Shown one piece after another: positions 34,081 to 46,819 of a stretch of 64,000 bases of DNA. Under the pieces are notes generated by a model, which searched no databases, was not told the origin of the DNA, and saw nothing but the letters and a program-made list of their open reading frames with translations. The DNA lies in contig NC_056001.1 in assembly GCF_018446385.1 (NCBI RefSeq), positions 10,162,672-10,226,671 of the forward strand. The letters are read 5' to 3'. Each line of letters opens with the position of its first letter. Within the stretch, counting starts at the first letter, position 1. Origin of the DNA: Zingiber officinale. Lineage: Eukaryota; Streptophyta; Magnoliopsida; Zingiberales; Zingiberaceae. The position numbers and the translations under genes are program-made.

Positions 34081-37000
34081 ATGGATCGTCTTCTGAAATC
34101 AGCACGCTCGTCGGGATCTCTCAATCTCTCCAATCGATCCCTCAAGTAATTGGTTCTCTGAGAATGATTTAACTTTTGTCTGGCAGATTTGATTCTGAAA
34201 ATAGGCATCGCGGAGTCTTCTCGACGTTCTCGCTACGCTTTCGCATCACGATTTTGTAGTTCCGAATGATCTGACTCATTTTCTTCTGTTTCTTAAATTT
34301 ATGAGTTGGCCGCATTTGTTCGTTTCACAGGGAGTTGCCCGATGAGCTTTACGGAAGCTTGGAATCGAACGCGGAGGATGATAAGTGGTGGGAGGTAAAA
34401 ATTCCTTCTTTAGCTTCTCCAAGAAGTATCTTTTAGCTAGTTACCAAGTTTGACAGTCGAAGTTCTTTTGTTTTGCCTCGCCCTGCATTTCTTTTCAGGC
34501 CGTGGATCTGCAAAAGCTTATTTTGGCTCATAACAACCTTGAGATATTGAAAGAGGACCTTAAAAATTTGAATATGTTAACTGTCTTAAATGTTAGTCAC
34601 AATAAACTATGTTCACTACCAGCAGCCGTTGGCGAGTAAGTTGCTGTGCTTTTCCTTTGTTTTTAATTCCATGTAGCATTTGCTCCTGCATTCTGATTTC
34701 TTGCTCATCAGGCTTACTTTGTTGAAGGCATTGGATGTGTCGTTTAACATGATATCTAGTATCCCTGAAGAGATTGGCAGCGCAACTTCTCTGGTCAAGT
34801 AGGCTCTCTCATTGTACATTATACTTAACTTGGCCATCATATTGTGAGTAAACCATAAATTCATGCATATTTTCTTTTTCATGCAGGCTTGATTGTTCAA
34901 ATAACCAACTTAGGAAACTTCCTTGCAGTCTTGGAAGTTGCTTAGACTTATCTGAACTTAAGGTATTTCACAGTTAGGCTTACTAGATTAATTTCTATGC
35001 CATTCTTATCTAGATTAGGACTATGGACTAGCACTATGTTGAAACATATTGTGGGATTCTCAATGTGACTAGAGTTCTGCAAGTTGATATTTATATATTT
35101 TCTTCACATAATGTTAGGCATCAAATAACTGCTTGGCAGAACTTCCAGATGAACTTGCCAACTGCTCAAAGTTGATTAAATTGGATGTCGAGGTACAATT
35201 ATTGCTAATTTAAAGGCCCTTCAAAAGTTAGTTTTCATTTGAGCAATGATAAAAAATTAAGTAGTTATAATCCTAACGGAGTGGTATAATCTAAGGGGAA
35301 CAAGTTGACATCATTCACTGAGAGCATGCTAATTTCATGGACTTCGTTGACAGAACTCAATGCTGGTATGTGAGAGTGAGTTAGATTTTATGCTTAAAGT
35401 GGAGATCTCCTTGTTTTATAATTCATTATTCTAGAGGCTACTTGAATGGATACCAGTATGCTAAATTTCTTCTCTTGGCCCTTTAAAGCTAAAAATCAGG
35501 TCACCTGCATTCCACATAGCATAGGTCTCCTCACAAAACTTATCCGTCTGGATCTTCATCAAAATAGTAAGCATGTTTAGCCAATTTGTATATATATAGT
35601 TTTAGTCAAAACTTTTCTACATTTCTTTAGAGCTTTCTGATTGTGTTCGTTTGAATCTTTTCTAGAAATTTCATCAATTCCATCTTCAATTATGGGTTGT
35701 TGTTTACTTGCTGAATTTTATATGGGGTGAGTTCAATTAGTTTTTAGAATGATTTATAGTTTCTTCCTCATAAGAATTCTTCCATGTATATAGAGACACA
35801 TGGTTGTTTGTCTTGAAATGCAGGACTAATTTACTGTCAACTCTTCCGGCTGAAATTGGTGCACTTTCTCGTTTAGGGACTTTGGATCTTCATGCAAACC
35901 AGGTAACATTTTTTTTTTAAAAAAATTGTTCTTACCTTTGCAGAACAAAGTATATTACTAGTTTGATCACTTTCACGAAGTTCAAATTCTTGATGAAAGA
36001 ACATAGGTAGATGAAAACAGGATCTATATTATTAATTGAGTTGTGAAAAATCAAGCCTGCCATTATGCAATGTTGATATTAATTGTTGGAAGTTGAGGGT
36101 TGCCATTACATGATCGCTGTTACCCAACATTTTGCCTTCCAATGTTTTTTATTTTCTCAATAGAAAACAAATACAAGGATTATGCTGTGACAAACTCTAG
36201 ATGTCCCATCCCATTTTGTGCCCCTTTTATTATAAATACTTGTATTATAAATTCTCTATGCTTGGATTTCTCTATTCATTCTGCAATGAAAATTCTATTT
36301 TATTTTTTATATATTTGCCTTATAGTAGCTTCAGGTAGAGATTCACATGATTTTGGTGAATATTTTGTATAATGGCCACTCTTACAAGAATTTGAACTGA
36401 GAAGTAATGAGCACCTGTACTTGGTTTAACAAACTCGAATATTTCTCAAGTTAAATTAAAATGTGTAAATAACTAATCAAATTTAAAAAAGTACTCTTTC
36501 AATTCTTAAAAAATAAAGCAAATTAATTCAATTAAAGTCTTAATGAAGAATTATTGTTTGTGTAAAAATAGGATGATCACTTTATATATATTATGCATTA
36601 AATGAAAAATACACTGCAATATTCTTGAGGAATATGCCAACATAATTTTTGAAGCTTTTTTTAGAAGTGTAGTAAATTTGGGAAGTCAATGATATAAAGA
36701 GTTTAAAAGACAACAATATGAAGGAGGGGACTAGGAGGATAAACAAGAAAGATGATTTTCTCTGACTGAGGCTAATATATTTTATGATTGAAGCATTGGT
36801 TCAGAAAAGACAACGATAAAATTTAGTTTGGCCTTAAATTTCAGGAGTGGCATTGAATGAGGGCACAACTGGCAATTTCACATGAATGTGGCAAATGTAA
36901 CAGTTAGGATAGAAAACTCTAACATGTGGCTTGTATTCCTTTCAATACGACTATATGATCACTTGGCTTTAATTGGTTGACTAGAGTTACTAATTTTTGT

Positions 37001-40000
37001 AGAAGTTAAGTTTCTCTCTGTTGTTGATATGCTTTCACTCTTTTAGTTAAAGGAGTTTCCTGTGGAAGCCTGCAGACTGCAACTCTCTGCCCTGGATCTA
37101 TCCAATAACACTTTATCTGGCTTGCCAGCTGAGATAGGTGAGGTTATTGTATTCCAATTCCCCTTGATCTATGTTGGTATTGCTATTGATGATTTATTTA
37201 CATTAATTAACTTGAGGTAAAATTATTTTGGAGATTTGCTATTTCAAGTATAATGGATTTTTCTTGAATGATTTTTTTTTATGTTTACAAGTGGCCCTTA
37301 TCTACTCGGAACTATAATGAAGGTGTTGAAAGATTGTTGTAATTATGATGTGAATGCTTATAAGCATTGCATATATAACGATAATGAAATAGGCAAGTAT
37401 AATAGTACAGAAAGCCATGGTTTTAGATCAGTTTACTAGGTACAGATTGGCACCAATTGGAGTAGGTCAGTCACTTAAAACTAGCCTCAATCCATGTAGT
37501 TTACTTGCACAATTTTCTTAATCCTTAAAACAATTGTTAGTTTTAACTCTAGTTTAAGTGAAATTTGGATAAATCAAGTACATCTATTTGTCACCATGTT
37601 AGTAGGAGTATTTGTTAATCATTTAATACTATTAAACAAAACCCACCAACGCAGGAGAGACACATCCTGTACTTCCTATACATTCTAACTCAATTCTGAC
37701 ATGTCCTTTGCATAGTATTACTGCAGAACTTGTCCATTGCACTGGGATAGCAGGCATTTCCCTGCTCCATCACTAGGTTCAAATAAGAAAAACAACTAGT
37801 TTGAGGATGAATTCAAACCAGTATATCAAAGTTTTAAACTCTCAAACAGATTTGCCTTTTTATTTACTTGCGGCCTCATGTATTCCGACCCCTACAAGTT
37901 TGTTTATTCATTCTCTACTATTCTTCAACATTCATTGTCATTATACAATTGTTGGAAAAATTTGATGCTATATTTTCAACCTGTATCATTGGTGTCATAA
38001 AAATGGCTACAAGAAACAAGATGAGATCTGGAGCATTATCAATGAGCAGCTTGATACATCATTTTTTCTGTACTTTATTGTTGTGTGATTTAGGCTGGAT
38101 GGAGATCTTTTTTTCCCTCTTATTTTGCTCTGTTGCTAACATGGATTACCTTAAGTTTGTCCTTTTTGTTGATCATATTTTCCTAGATAAAAAAATCTAC
38201 AGCAATCTGTTCAACCATTTGGAGCTGTCTGTATTTCTAGTTTCAATGTCATTCACTTGAATTTCCATATCAATTCAAGGTACAATGACTACTCTGAGAA
38301 AGCTTTTACTGACTGGGAATCCCATAAGAACTCTTCGAAGGTGTCACTAGTTTCTGCATTTAAATGTCTTAAAAGTTTTGGTTGGAGACTCCATGTTTCT
38401 AATAATTGAGCCATTTTGTATTAGCTCTCTAGTATCTGGACCAACACCAATGCTGCTGAAGTATCTTCGAAGTCGCCTCTCTGCTGATGAAGGTAATGCC
38501 CTTTCCCATATAAAGTTTATTTTTATCTGCTACAATTGTCATCAAAAGTGTTCCCTAGATCCACATGCATATGCATTGGTTCACTACAACTTGTATGCTT
38601 ACATACGCCAATATGCATATGTAGTTGCTTATTGTATTTGCTAAAACGTTCAATTGACTCAATGTATACTAAACTAGTTTACCTTCTCAACCATCCTTGT
38701 TATGGAATATATACTACATGAGAAAAATGATTGCTAGTTAGCTTACTTTTAATTTAATCTACATATAAAGAAACAACAAAATAAGAAGGGAGGAGATCTC
38801 TTGAGCAAAAAAGGGTTATGTTATGTGAAAGTTATAAATGAATGGTTGTTTGATGATTTAAAAAAGATATTTTTTTCTGTTTTGCATCAGCACTGTATAT
38901 CCGTAAGTGCTAAAGGCATTTTATGGTTTTTTGCAGTCATTGTGTGGCAAGTGTATTTTTTTTTATTGTTGTTTTCTCACTAACAGTTGGACATCTGTAT
39001 CCACTATGTGGTATGGTAATAAAATAAGTCTTCTTGCATTTATACTAATTGAACATTTTCTTGAAGATTAAAGCTCTTAAATCTTTGTTTATATGTCTAT
39101 GTTTAAACTTTAAATCCCTTACTGAATTTATTTGTCCTCTCTACCTTTACTGAAGTTCACGGTTCCATGTATTGTGTATAGAATCTGGATTGGGAACTAG
39201 TAAAACTATGAAAGATGATCAAATTGCAAGAGCGGCTAGGTTGTCCCTGTCTTCCAAGGTAAATATTATATTTGCTATTTTTTTCTTAACCTTGCTGACA
39301 AAATTGCCTATTAATAATTCAAAGGTGAGTCATATTATTGTCTGGACAAAGTAAAAGGGGTCTCATATAATAAAAAAACAAACCTCGCATAAGAGAAATT
39401 TCATACACATAATTTATTAATCAAAAGCTACTTATTACATAAAGACACGACACTCTTATACACTAAATACCAACTAAAATAGGAAAGAAATAACACTAAT
39501 TGATAATAATAATCTTTTCACATTAAAAATAGGATAATTACCAAAATTAATTACAAATTTAGAATTTAAAATTGACCTTTTTTTCCTTATGTGCATCATT
39601 TTCTCACCTACTGAGAACTTAGCTATATGTGAATTGTTGGCGTCTCTTCTTGAGTCATCGTTTCCATGCACGTAGAATAATTGCTTCATCAACTTTATTT
39701 AGCAGTGTTTCTTTAATTTTTTTCCTTTAGATGTCCCTTTCAGCGAGCAAGAAATTGATGCACTTTCCTCCTCTTTTTTACATTTAATTTTGTGTTCTTT
39801 CTTTCTGGTTGCCCTTTCCAATCACTAAGAAAATATCTTAGTTTATCCTAGTGAGGAGATGATGTCCATGCCTGTGTAACAGCTGCACAAAACAAAAGAA
39901 CTTCACATACAGGAAAATTCTCAATAGAGAATTGAGATAGAATTTTATTAATCAAAAGCTTAATGTTACATAGAGACACAACACTTTTATAAACCCAATA

Positions 40001-43000
40001 GCAACTAAACTAGAAAAGAAGTACCACTAATTGAGAGAGACAATAAAATTATTAAACTCCTACTAAAATAAAGATTATATTATCAAATCAAAAGATACTA
40101 AACTTTCCACACTTAAAATAGGACAATTACCCAAATTAATTTCAAGATTTCCTTTTTGTGAGTTGGAGATGAGAATAAAATTGTGTTTTGATGAGCGATG
40201 ATGGGTGGGGTGAAAAGGCATTAATAGGAAATTTTGAAGAAAAAGAAAAGTTATTCTTTGTCAAAATTATGAGCCTATTTTGGTAAATTTACAGCTAAAT
40301 GACCATAATTTTGGGGTTGGGATGTGTTTTTTTGGGGGAAACCATCTTGGGCCCATGCCCTTGACGTGCTTAACACATGGACCATCTCAAGTTTAGCACG
40401 TGGATCTGCTAGGTCACACCCAGCTTGGTCCAAATCAAATATGTATAGGGCCTGGTCCTGCCCAGCCCATGTAAATTTGGTCATGCTACTACAGGTGGCC
40501 CAGCTTGTTTGATGTCCCTAGTCCTGATGGTTAGGCCATTCATGTCATCCTTGTCCCACCTCCAATGCTTCTTTCTGAATTGAATGGATATCAATTTCCA
40601 GTCCGAAATTAACTGGATGTTCCCTTACATTACAATCAACTGTTAACTGTTTCTTCTACTGGATCAGGAGTTAACATTAAGTGGTTTAGGATTAACCACT
40701 GTCCCACCTTCTGTATGGGAGACAGAAGAACTGGTGAAAGTTGATATTTCCCGGAATTCAATTGAAGTCCTACCAAGTGAACTATCAACTTGTTCCTCAC
40801 TTCAGGTATGAGAATATGATGATCAAATACAGTTAACTGTCACCTTGTTCGACAAGTAATTAGTATCTCACTCGTTTTGGTATACAATGAAATTCCAAAC
40901 CCTGGTCACCAGGTCTCTAAATTTCTAGAGGAGAGTTATAAAAAAAAATTCTTGCTTTTTATCATTAATATATTATTGATTTTCTTAATTCTCTCATATG
41001 TTAGTTTGAGTTTATATCTGCAGACTTTGATTATTTCTGGAAACAAGATAAAAGAATGGCCTGGTGCAGTGCTGTCTGCTCTTCCTAACCTCTCTTGTTT
41101 GAAACTGGACAACAATCCATTATCACAGGTATAATCAGTAGTGATGAATTTACATAAGGTGGAGAGTGGAGGAAACTACTTGTCTTTGTTATTTGGTTTA
41201 TCATTGCCTCTCAGTTGTTATATAATTCCGTATTGCTACCTGGAAAAGGTGTATATTAGCCACATACATAACATGATTACTGCATTTATTAAATTGTCTT
41301 TTTAAGCATCACACCTGATCTAATCAATTAACATATCTGGTAAGTGTTCACATGTTATAGGTGTGTGTGTGGTTCTACAAATTCTGCCTTTATAAGCCAG
41401 ACCATACTTGTTAGTGACAACAAGCACTAGCTATTTCATGAATATGTTAGGAGAAAAGCTTATTGCATCTATCTCTGACAGATTCCATCTAATGGCCTTG
41501 AGTGCCTTACAACAATCAGAATTTTGGATTTAAGTGGCAACAAGTCATCCTTGCCAGAATCTTTTTCATTCTCCAGTGTACCACAATTGGAGGAACTTTA
41601 CCTAAGGTTTTAATTGACTTGTTAAATCGTTTCAAATTCCTGAGACACAATACAACAGTATGAATGATTTTCTAATTTTCAGGCGAATGCAACTGAGTGA
41701 ACTCCCTCCAGGACTGTTGACCTTACAGCGACTAAAAATTCTCGATCTTAGCCAGAATAATCTTGTCTCAGTGCCTCAGGTAATCACTGACTGGATATAT
41801 ATACAGAAAAGAAATCATCTGTCTTTAAATAGGGTTTGGTTAGGCTATGCCACTTTGTTCTCTTCCTAAAACTTTGCTGTTATCTACAGTAAATACATAA
41901 CTCAGTATTCTTGTTATGATTGAAACAGGAAATAAAGGGCTTAATTTCCATTATTGAGCTTGATGTTTCTGACAACAACATAACTGCGCTTCCTCCGGAA
42001 ATGGTCTGGCTGCTTTCTTTGAGTACCTCTTACTAGTTACTAGTTTATGCATGATTTTCAATACATGAATTTAAGTAATTTGAGCTACTTATAAATTTCT
42101 TTGTCCAAACCTTACACTTTAATTGGCTAGGCCATGTTGTGGTGAAGAACTTTATTTTTCAGAGAATTGGAAATCAATAAATTATTGTGCATTTCTGCAA
42201 GCAATGAACATTACACCGAGCACTCCCTTAAGTTGGTATAGCTTTAAGTAATCAATATGGCTTTCAGGTTATATGTAACAAGGAAGTGAATCTATATCTC
42301 ATACAATACCAATTTAGCATCTCTAATATGGCCTCTAACCAGAAGATTGAGGACTTTTGGTGCCATTATAGAAAAAAAAGGATGACACAAAGGCAAAGTG
42401 AATAGGAAATAAGAAATCATAGGTAGCATAGTGAGGAATTATGTGACAGGTAGTAATTATTATTTATCTTTATGAAAAGCTACAGGTGGATAATATGTTG
42501 GTTTAGTTTTTGTTTGATTTAAGCAGTGGGGTGATAAGCTTACAGTAGAGATTGAAGGAGTAAAATAGTATTAGTGAAAACACCTGAGAACATCTCCAAG
42601 AGTCATTTAGTTGTGGATTCTGTGTATCGAAATAGAATTGTACAATTATCTCATGGATTTAGTAGACAGGTAGGTGCAAGAGAGCATATAGAAATAGGAG
42701 CAGAAGAAACAAAAAAAAAAAAAAATGGGAAGAATAAAAGATAAACAATTGACAGATACAAATTTTGGTCAACTCTATGGATTAGCATCCCAAAAATCTG
42801 CGGTCAAGAATATCACTAGGAAAAATATACTAATAGGAACATAATTATTTAAAAAGAAAAGGCATATTGTTGATGAATAAGACATAATAAGGTGAGCATC
42901 AGTCCAAATAAAATGTTGTGGTAAATTTAAATGAAACGACTGTTCTTACATTCTAATATTGTGGAATAAAACAAGAACATTATCATAAAATGAATGATTA

Positions 43001-43920
43001 AAACATCCAAAAAATGTTTGAAACTCAAACTTTTACGAATTCATCCTAACTTGGATTTAGAACTAAATTCTCTCTGTGTATGCAATATGTATGTACACAG
43101 TCGCATACATATCTTCTGCCAAGTGTAATGCTAACCTAAGAAACAAAAGGGACATGAAAATTACAAAAATCAAGATCTTTTTACTACATGAAACTGCATT
43201 ACAGAATCATTGTTCTTAAACATTTCTAGGTTCAATTCTTGAGAAAGGGATGTCAATCTAGATGGAGTTTATCCACTTAATTGGTTTGAACTATAAACTT
43301 TCTGCTAGCTATGAGAAGTACACATGAAAAAAAAATCTTCTTTTTGTGTCTGTCAGGGACTGCTCGAGCCAAGCTTACAAGTACTGAAACTTGATGGCAA
43401 TCCGCTGAGAAGGTGCCAACATTGCCCCATCCTATTTCTCAGTTTTGGAGTAATTATTATGCTAATTTGGTGCTTCAAAGTTCAAACAACATAGAAACAT
43501 CACAAAATTATTATCTGGATTAAAGTTGTCCCACCTAGAAGAAACTGTGGTTCTCAGATTTGGTTTTCTACTTCAACCACTGCCCCTTCTGCATTCTATC
43601 TTTTGCTTTTACAAGATAATGAAATCTGGGTAGAGTTTTCAGTTGCGTAAATGGACCAAATCTATCTTAGAACTGCATAATTTTTTCTTTCTTGTGAAAT
43701 GGAGAGATTTCATCTTTCAGGTGTCATTCTTTTTATAATAGATATACCATGATTTAGTTTTTGAGACTACATTAGTTGGATTGTTTCTTCCTTTTTATTT
43801 TTACCTTTTTATTTTTACCTTTTTATTTTTTTCCTGTTTTGCAGCATTAGGCGAACTATCCTAGATCGGGGAACTAAAGCTATTCTCAAATATCTCAAAG
43901 ACAAACTCCCAGATCAATGA
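34081..43920 (+). CDS. LRRC40-type leucine-rich-repeat protein, 21 exons, intact
   Basis: Exons: 34081-34145, 34331-34394, 34499-34635, 34712-34798, 34887-34962, 35118-35192, 35296-35365, 35489-35566, 35666-35726, 35824-35902, 37047-37137, 38280-38340, 38425-38492, 39182-39258, 40668-40805, 41024-41128, 41482-41606, 41683-41779, 41929-42003, 43357-43412, 43845-43920. All introns are GT/AG and phases agree, giving 586 residues. The start [20 protein letters not shown] fits the family. About 20 LRRs of the cytosolic SDS22/Ras-group type (LxxLxLSxNxLxxLP) form two blocks. Each block ends in a similar cap: GNPIRTLR...LLKYLRSRL and GNPLRSIRR...[11 protein letters not shown] linker between them (residues about 340-365) is hydrophilic. 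No signal peptide or membrane segment is seen. Such proteins are single-copy scaffolds of unknown partner. Intron 10 exceeds 1.1 kb, and introns 13, 14 and 19 hold repeats or AT-rich filler. Confidence 0.93.
39360..40560. repeat. Decayed repeats in intron 14 of the LRR gene
   Basis: Two diverged copies share ATTTTATTAATCAAAAGCT, TACATAGAGACACAACACT, CTAAACTAGAAAAGAAGTA and TTAAAATAGGACAATTACC; they lie at about 39395-39560 and 39930-40150. A G+C-richer segment at 40280-40510 (GGTCCTGCCCAGCCCATG) has no relative in the window. They are probably decayed transposon ends in antisense direction; the family is unknown. Confidence 0.5.
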
Positions 43921-45600
43921 TCACGCAGAGATGATTACAATTTCTGTTTATTATTAAACCGGGTGCTCCAGTACTCTCCTGAATCGTAAATAGTGTTGGA
44001 TGCGAGGCATTTCACGACAGAGCTTGCTGGTATAAAAATAGAATACGTGAAATGCTCTGGTCGTGTTCACAATTCATCGCCCTTTCAATTTATTCATGTT
44101 CTTGCTGGTTTGTCAACTGGTAATTCGTGGTTCTATATAATTATTTTTTTGATTTGAAGGTAAACTGCTGCCGATGTATGTGTATTGTTTTGTTGTATCT
44201 GTTTTCACAGTACTAATTATTGATTATTTTTATTGTAGCAAAGGTTGATCTTGATGTTGTAAGAAGAACCACTCTTTCTTATTATGAGAAATGCTTTGCC
44301 ATCCTATTTTGTATTCAAGCTTAGTGTGTATTTACTTGGAGAAGTTGGTTGCTTTAGGCATTAAAATTTATCCGTTTATCCACCCCAATTTCTAGCTTGC
44401 CATTGCGATGAGTTATTTTAAACGTTGCATTTAGGTATACACGGCGTGTAAGTTGGTATCATTCGTAATCCAAATTCGTTAAATTCTGAATTTAGTAGAA
44501 TATGCACATTTAGCCTATTTGATATTAGTAATTTGGTTACATGTGGTAAATCATTATCTATCAAATTTATAGGAATAACGCGATACTGCAGAAGTCTGAT
44601 GAATGGTCAAATCTGACATAAAATGTTAAGACAGTCATATAAATGTCCGGTTTATATTTTTCTCTCAATTGACAATGCGGGACCGAGAGTAAAGTTCTTT
44701 TATACTTTTAAGATGCTCACACAATCCAACACTCCCAAGGAGACTAGATCGATATATCATTTAAAGTACAGTTTCTTATTTGGTAATTTTCTTTTCCTTT
44801 AATTCCGTTGATGTTAATGTTTTTTTTATCTAGGTATTTAGGTCTTCAGTCCAATTAGTTCAAGAGATGGATGACTCGATTATAGATCGGCCATCAAATA
44901 TATTCGAAAAGTATAAATGAATCTGGATATAACATCTATCAGTGATTCAAACTCCACGTACGTTGGGAGGCATTCAAAAATAACTTAGAGGTTCAAACCC
45001 CGTTGGCCGGTTGATGCTAACGTCATACTTTACGTCATGTCACATTCATTTCAATGGACCTTTCAATGTTGTTAATTGCCTTAAAAAAATACTAGAAAAT
45101 TCCTGCTTATAATTAAATAGTAGAGTCAAATTTTATGGTGTTTAAATTTAGTTGATAAAGTAAATAAATAGTCGAGCTCCATCTAAAATGAACTAACCTT
45201 TTGAAACTCTTCCCTTAATGAGTTATTTAAATTTATTTATTTAATTAATTTTATATGTACTGAACTAATAAAAATAAGATCTTATCAAATTGAATACCAA
45301 ATTCATACACTTCAATTCATTTCCGGCCCTAGAAAGAAAACCTTGAATGTATCAATCGCTCACAAAGATCGACGTATCATTAATGTTGAAGCCCAAATAC
45401 TCGAACATTTATTTCCTGGTGCATTATTTCAAATCTTTGGAAACACCTGAAGGGAAGAGTTTACATGGCTTTATTATTTACGGATTAATTGGAAATGCTT
45501 CCTAGCCTAAGAACAACAAGAGATCCTTATGTTTGCTAAATGAAATGGATCAAAACCGAAGCACGAAAACAAAAGAAAGGCCAAATTGAAGCAGAGAGGT
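43921..45600. other. 3' flank of the LRR gene and spacer
   Basis: The first 400 bases probably include the 3' untranslated region of the LRR gene. The remainder is AT-rich spacer with no open frame of interest and no RNA gene recognised. Confidence 0.5.
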
Positions 45601-45626
45601 CAGGAATAAAAAAACAGGGCTATTCC

Positions 45627-46175
45627 TCACTCCAACGACGCGACGATGGCCTGAGCGATGCTCGCTAATTTGGCGCAGTCGCTGCCCGCAGCCCCTGGCA
45701 CCTCTCCCTTGTTGTCGCCACCGGCGAACGTGGCCTCGCACTTCTTCGCGGCGGACTTAGCGGCCCCGAGCTGCTGCACCGCCTTCTTGTACACGCGGGC
45801 GGCGATGTTGTCCACCGCGTTGCGCAAGTGGTCGACGTCGTCGGCGTACGCGTCCAGGCATTTGTCGAAGCTGTTCTTGTCGGCGGAGTCGACTTCCAGC
45901 TCCATGAGCTCCTCGATCTCGGCCTCGGCGCTGGTGGCGTGGGCGATGGCGGTCCGCGTGGCGACCAAGGCGAGGTCGTGGAGGTCGCCGGAGCTCGACT
46001 TCTTGAGGGATTTGACGCAGAAGTCGTAGCCGACGGTGGGGTGCTTGTCGGCGACGAGCTTGCAGGCGTCCTTGACGTTGGTGGGGCTGGCGCAGGTCGG
46101 CGGATGGCTGGTGGTGGATACGCAGTGCATGGAGAGGAAGAGGGCGAGGGAGAGGAAGAAGAGAAAGCACTGCAT
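45627..46175 (-). CDS. Invertase/pectin methylesterase inhibitor family protein (Pla a 1-like)
   Basis: A single-exon gene of 182 residues. The start at 46175 is chosen because MQCFLFFLSLALFLSMHC is a clear signal peptide; an upstream in-frame ATG at 46256 would add 27 residues lacking secretory character. The mature protein has the four conserved cysteines of the plant invertase/PMEI fold: Cys38 and Cys53 (ACKLVADKHPTVGYDFC), and Cys106 and Cys146, spaced 40 apart. The CKxVA...YDFCVKSL pattern is that of the plane-tree allergen Pla a 1 and putative invertase inhibitors. The helical bundle would act in the cell wall or vacuole, inhibiting acid invertase or pectin methylesterase; sequence alone does not decide which. 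It is very G+C-rich (GCC/GTC/GAC codons) compared with its AT-rich surroundings, as in many monocot single-exon genes. It faces the CSLD gene head to head with about 640 bp between starts. Confidence 0.9.
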   Translation of the reverse strand: MQCFLFFLSLALFLSMHCVSTTSHPPTCASPTNVKDACKLVADKHPTVGYDFCVKSLKKSSSGDLHDLALVATRTAIAHATSAEAEIEELMELEVDSADKNSFDKCLDAYADDVDHLRNAVDNIAARVYKKAVQQLGAAKSAAKKCEATFAGGDNKGEVPGAAGSDCAKLASIAQAIVASLE

Positions 46176-46819
46176 GTTGGCGAGTACGTAGTTAACTGAA
46201 TACGAGAGCGTGTGATCGATCAGTGGATGATGAGGGAGATGGAGGTCCTCCTCCAATTTATAAGGGGAGATGAGATCGACCCCTCGATCGAGTTTCGCGT
46301 TGAGCGACGGAGGATGCTCTCGTCGCCGTCAATTTCGGGTCTTCGGAACCGCAGCTGCATGCACGTGGAACAGATTTGGATGGCCAAGCAAATTGCACCG
46401 TGCAACAATTTGTGATACGAATTGTATAAAATAAAAACTACTCACTCTATAATTAAATCTTTAACAAGGCACTTGACGTTAGTTTTATCCCTATATTAAT
46501 TAATACCCAGTAAATACTTTGATAAACGAGCCAATTGGAGGAAATTCTGTCGATTATCATTTGTTCATTCCGGGTGGGTCGCAAAGCCAACCGACCTTTT
46601 GTGGAGAGCCGACGGACGGCCGCCCGGCAGCGCCTCAAGTATCACTAAACCGCGCCAGATGCCTGTGAATTTAATTTAATTTATTTTTAAAAATAAATTA
46701 GAAGATATTTTATTTTATTTTTAATTTTATAAGATATTATTTTAAACACGGCCCATAAAATGGAATTTGTATAAATGATTTCGAAGGACTCTTTTCACAA
46801 CAGACGTTGTTGGAGAATC
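46176..46819. promoter_or_regulatory. Shared upstream region of the divergent inhibitor and CSLD genes
   Basis: About 640 bp between two divergently read genes. The part next to the inhibitor is G+C-rich; the rest is AT-rich (46660-46745). A TATAAGG-like motif at 46259-46265 lies about 85 bp upstream of the inhibitor start, but no TATA box was assigned with confidence on either side. Confidence 0.35.

Noticed and set aside
37868-38260. 130-codon frame inside the LRR gene
   Set aside because: Lies wholly in intron 11, has no LRR pattern and no splice fit to neighbouring exons.
45658-46199. Long plus-strand frames opposite the invertase inhibitor gene
   Set aside because: They are shadows caused by the very high G+C of the real minus-strand gene, without recognisable domains.
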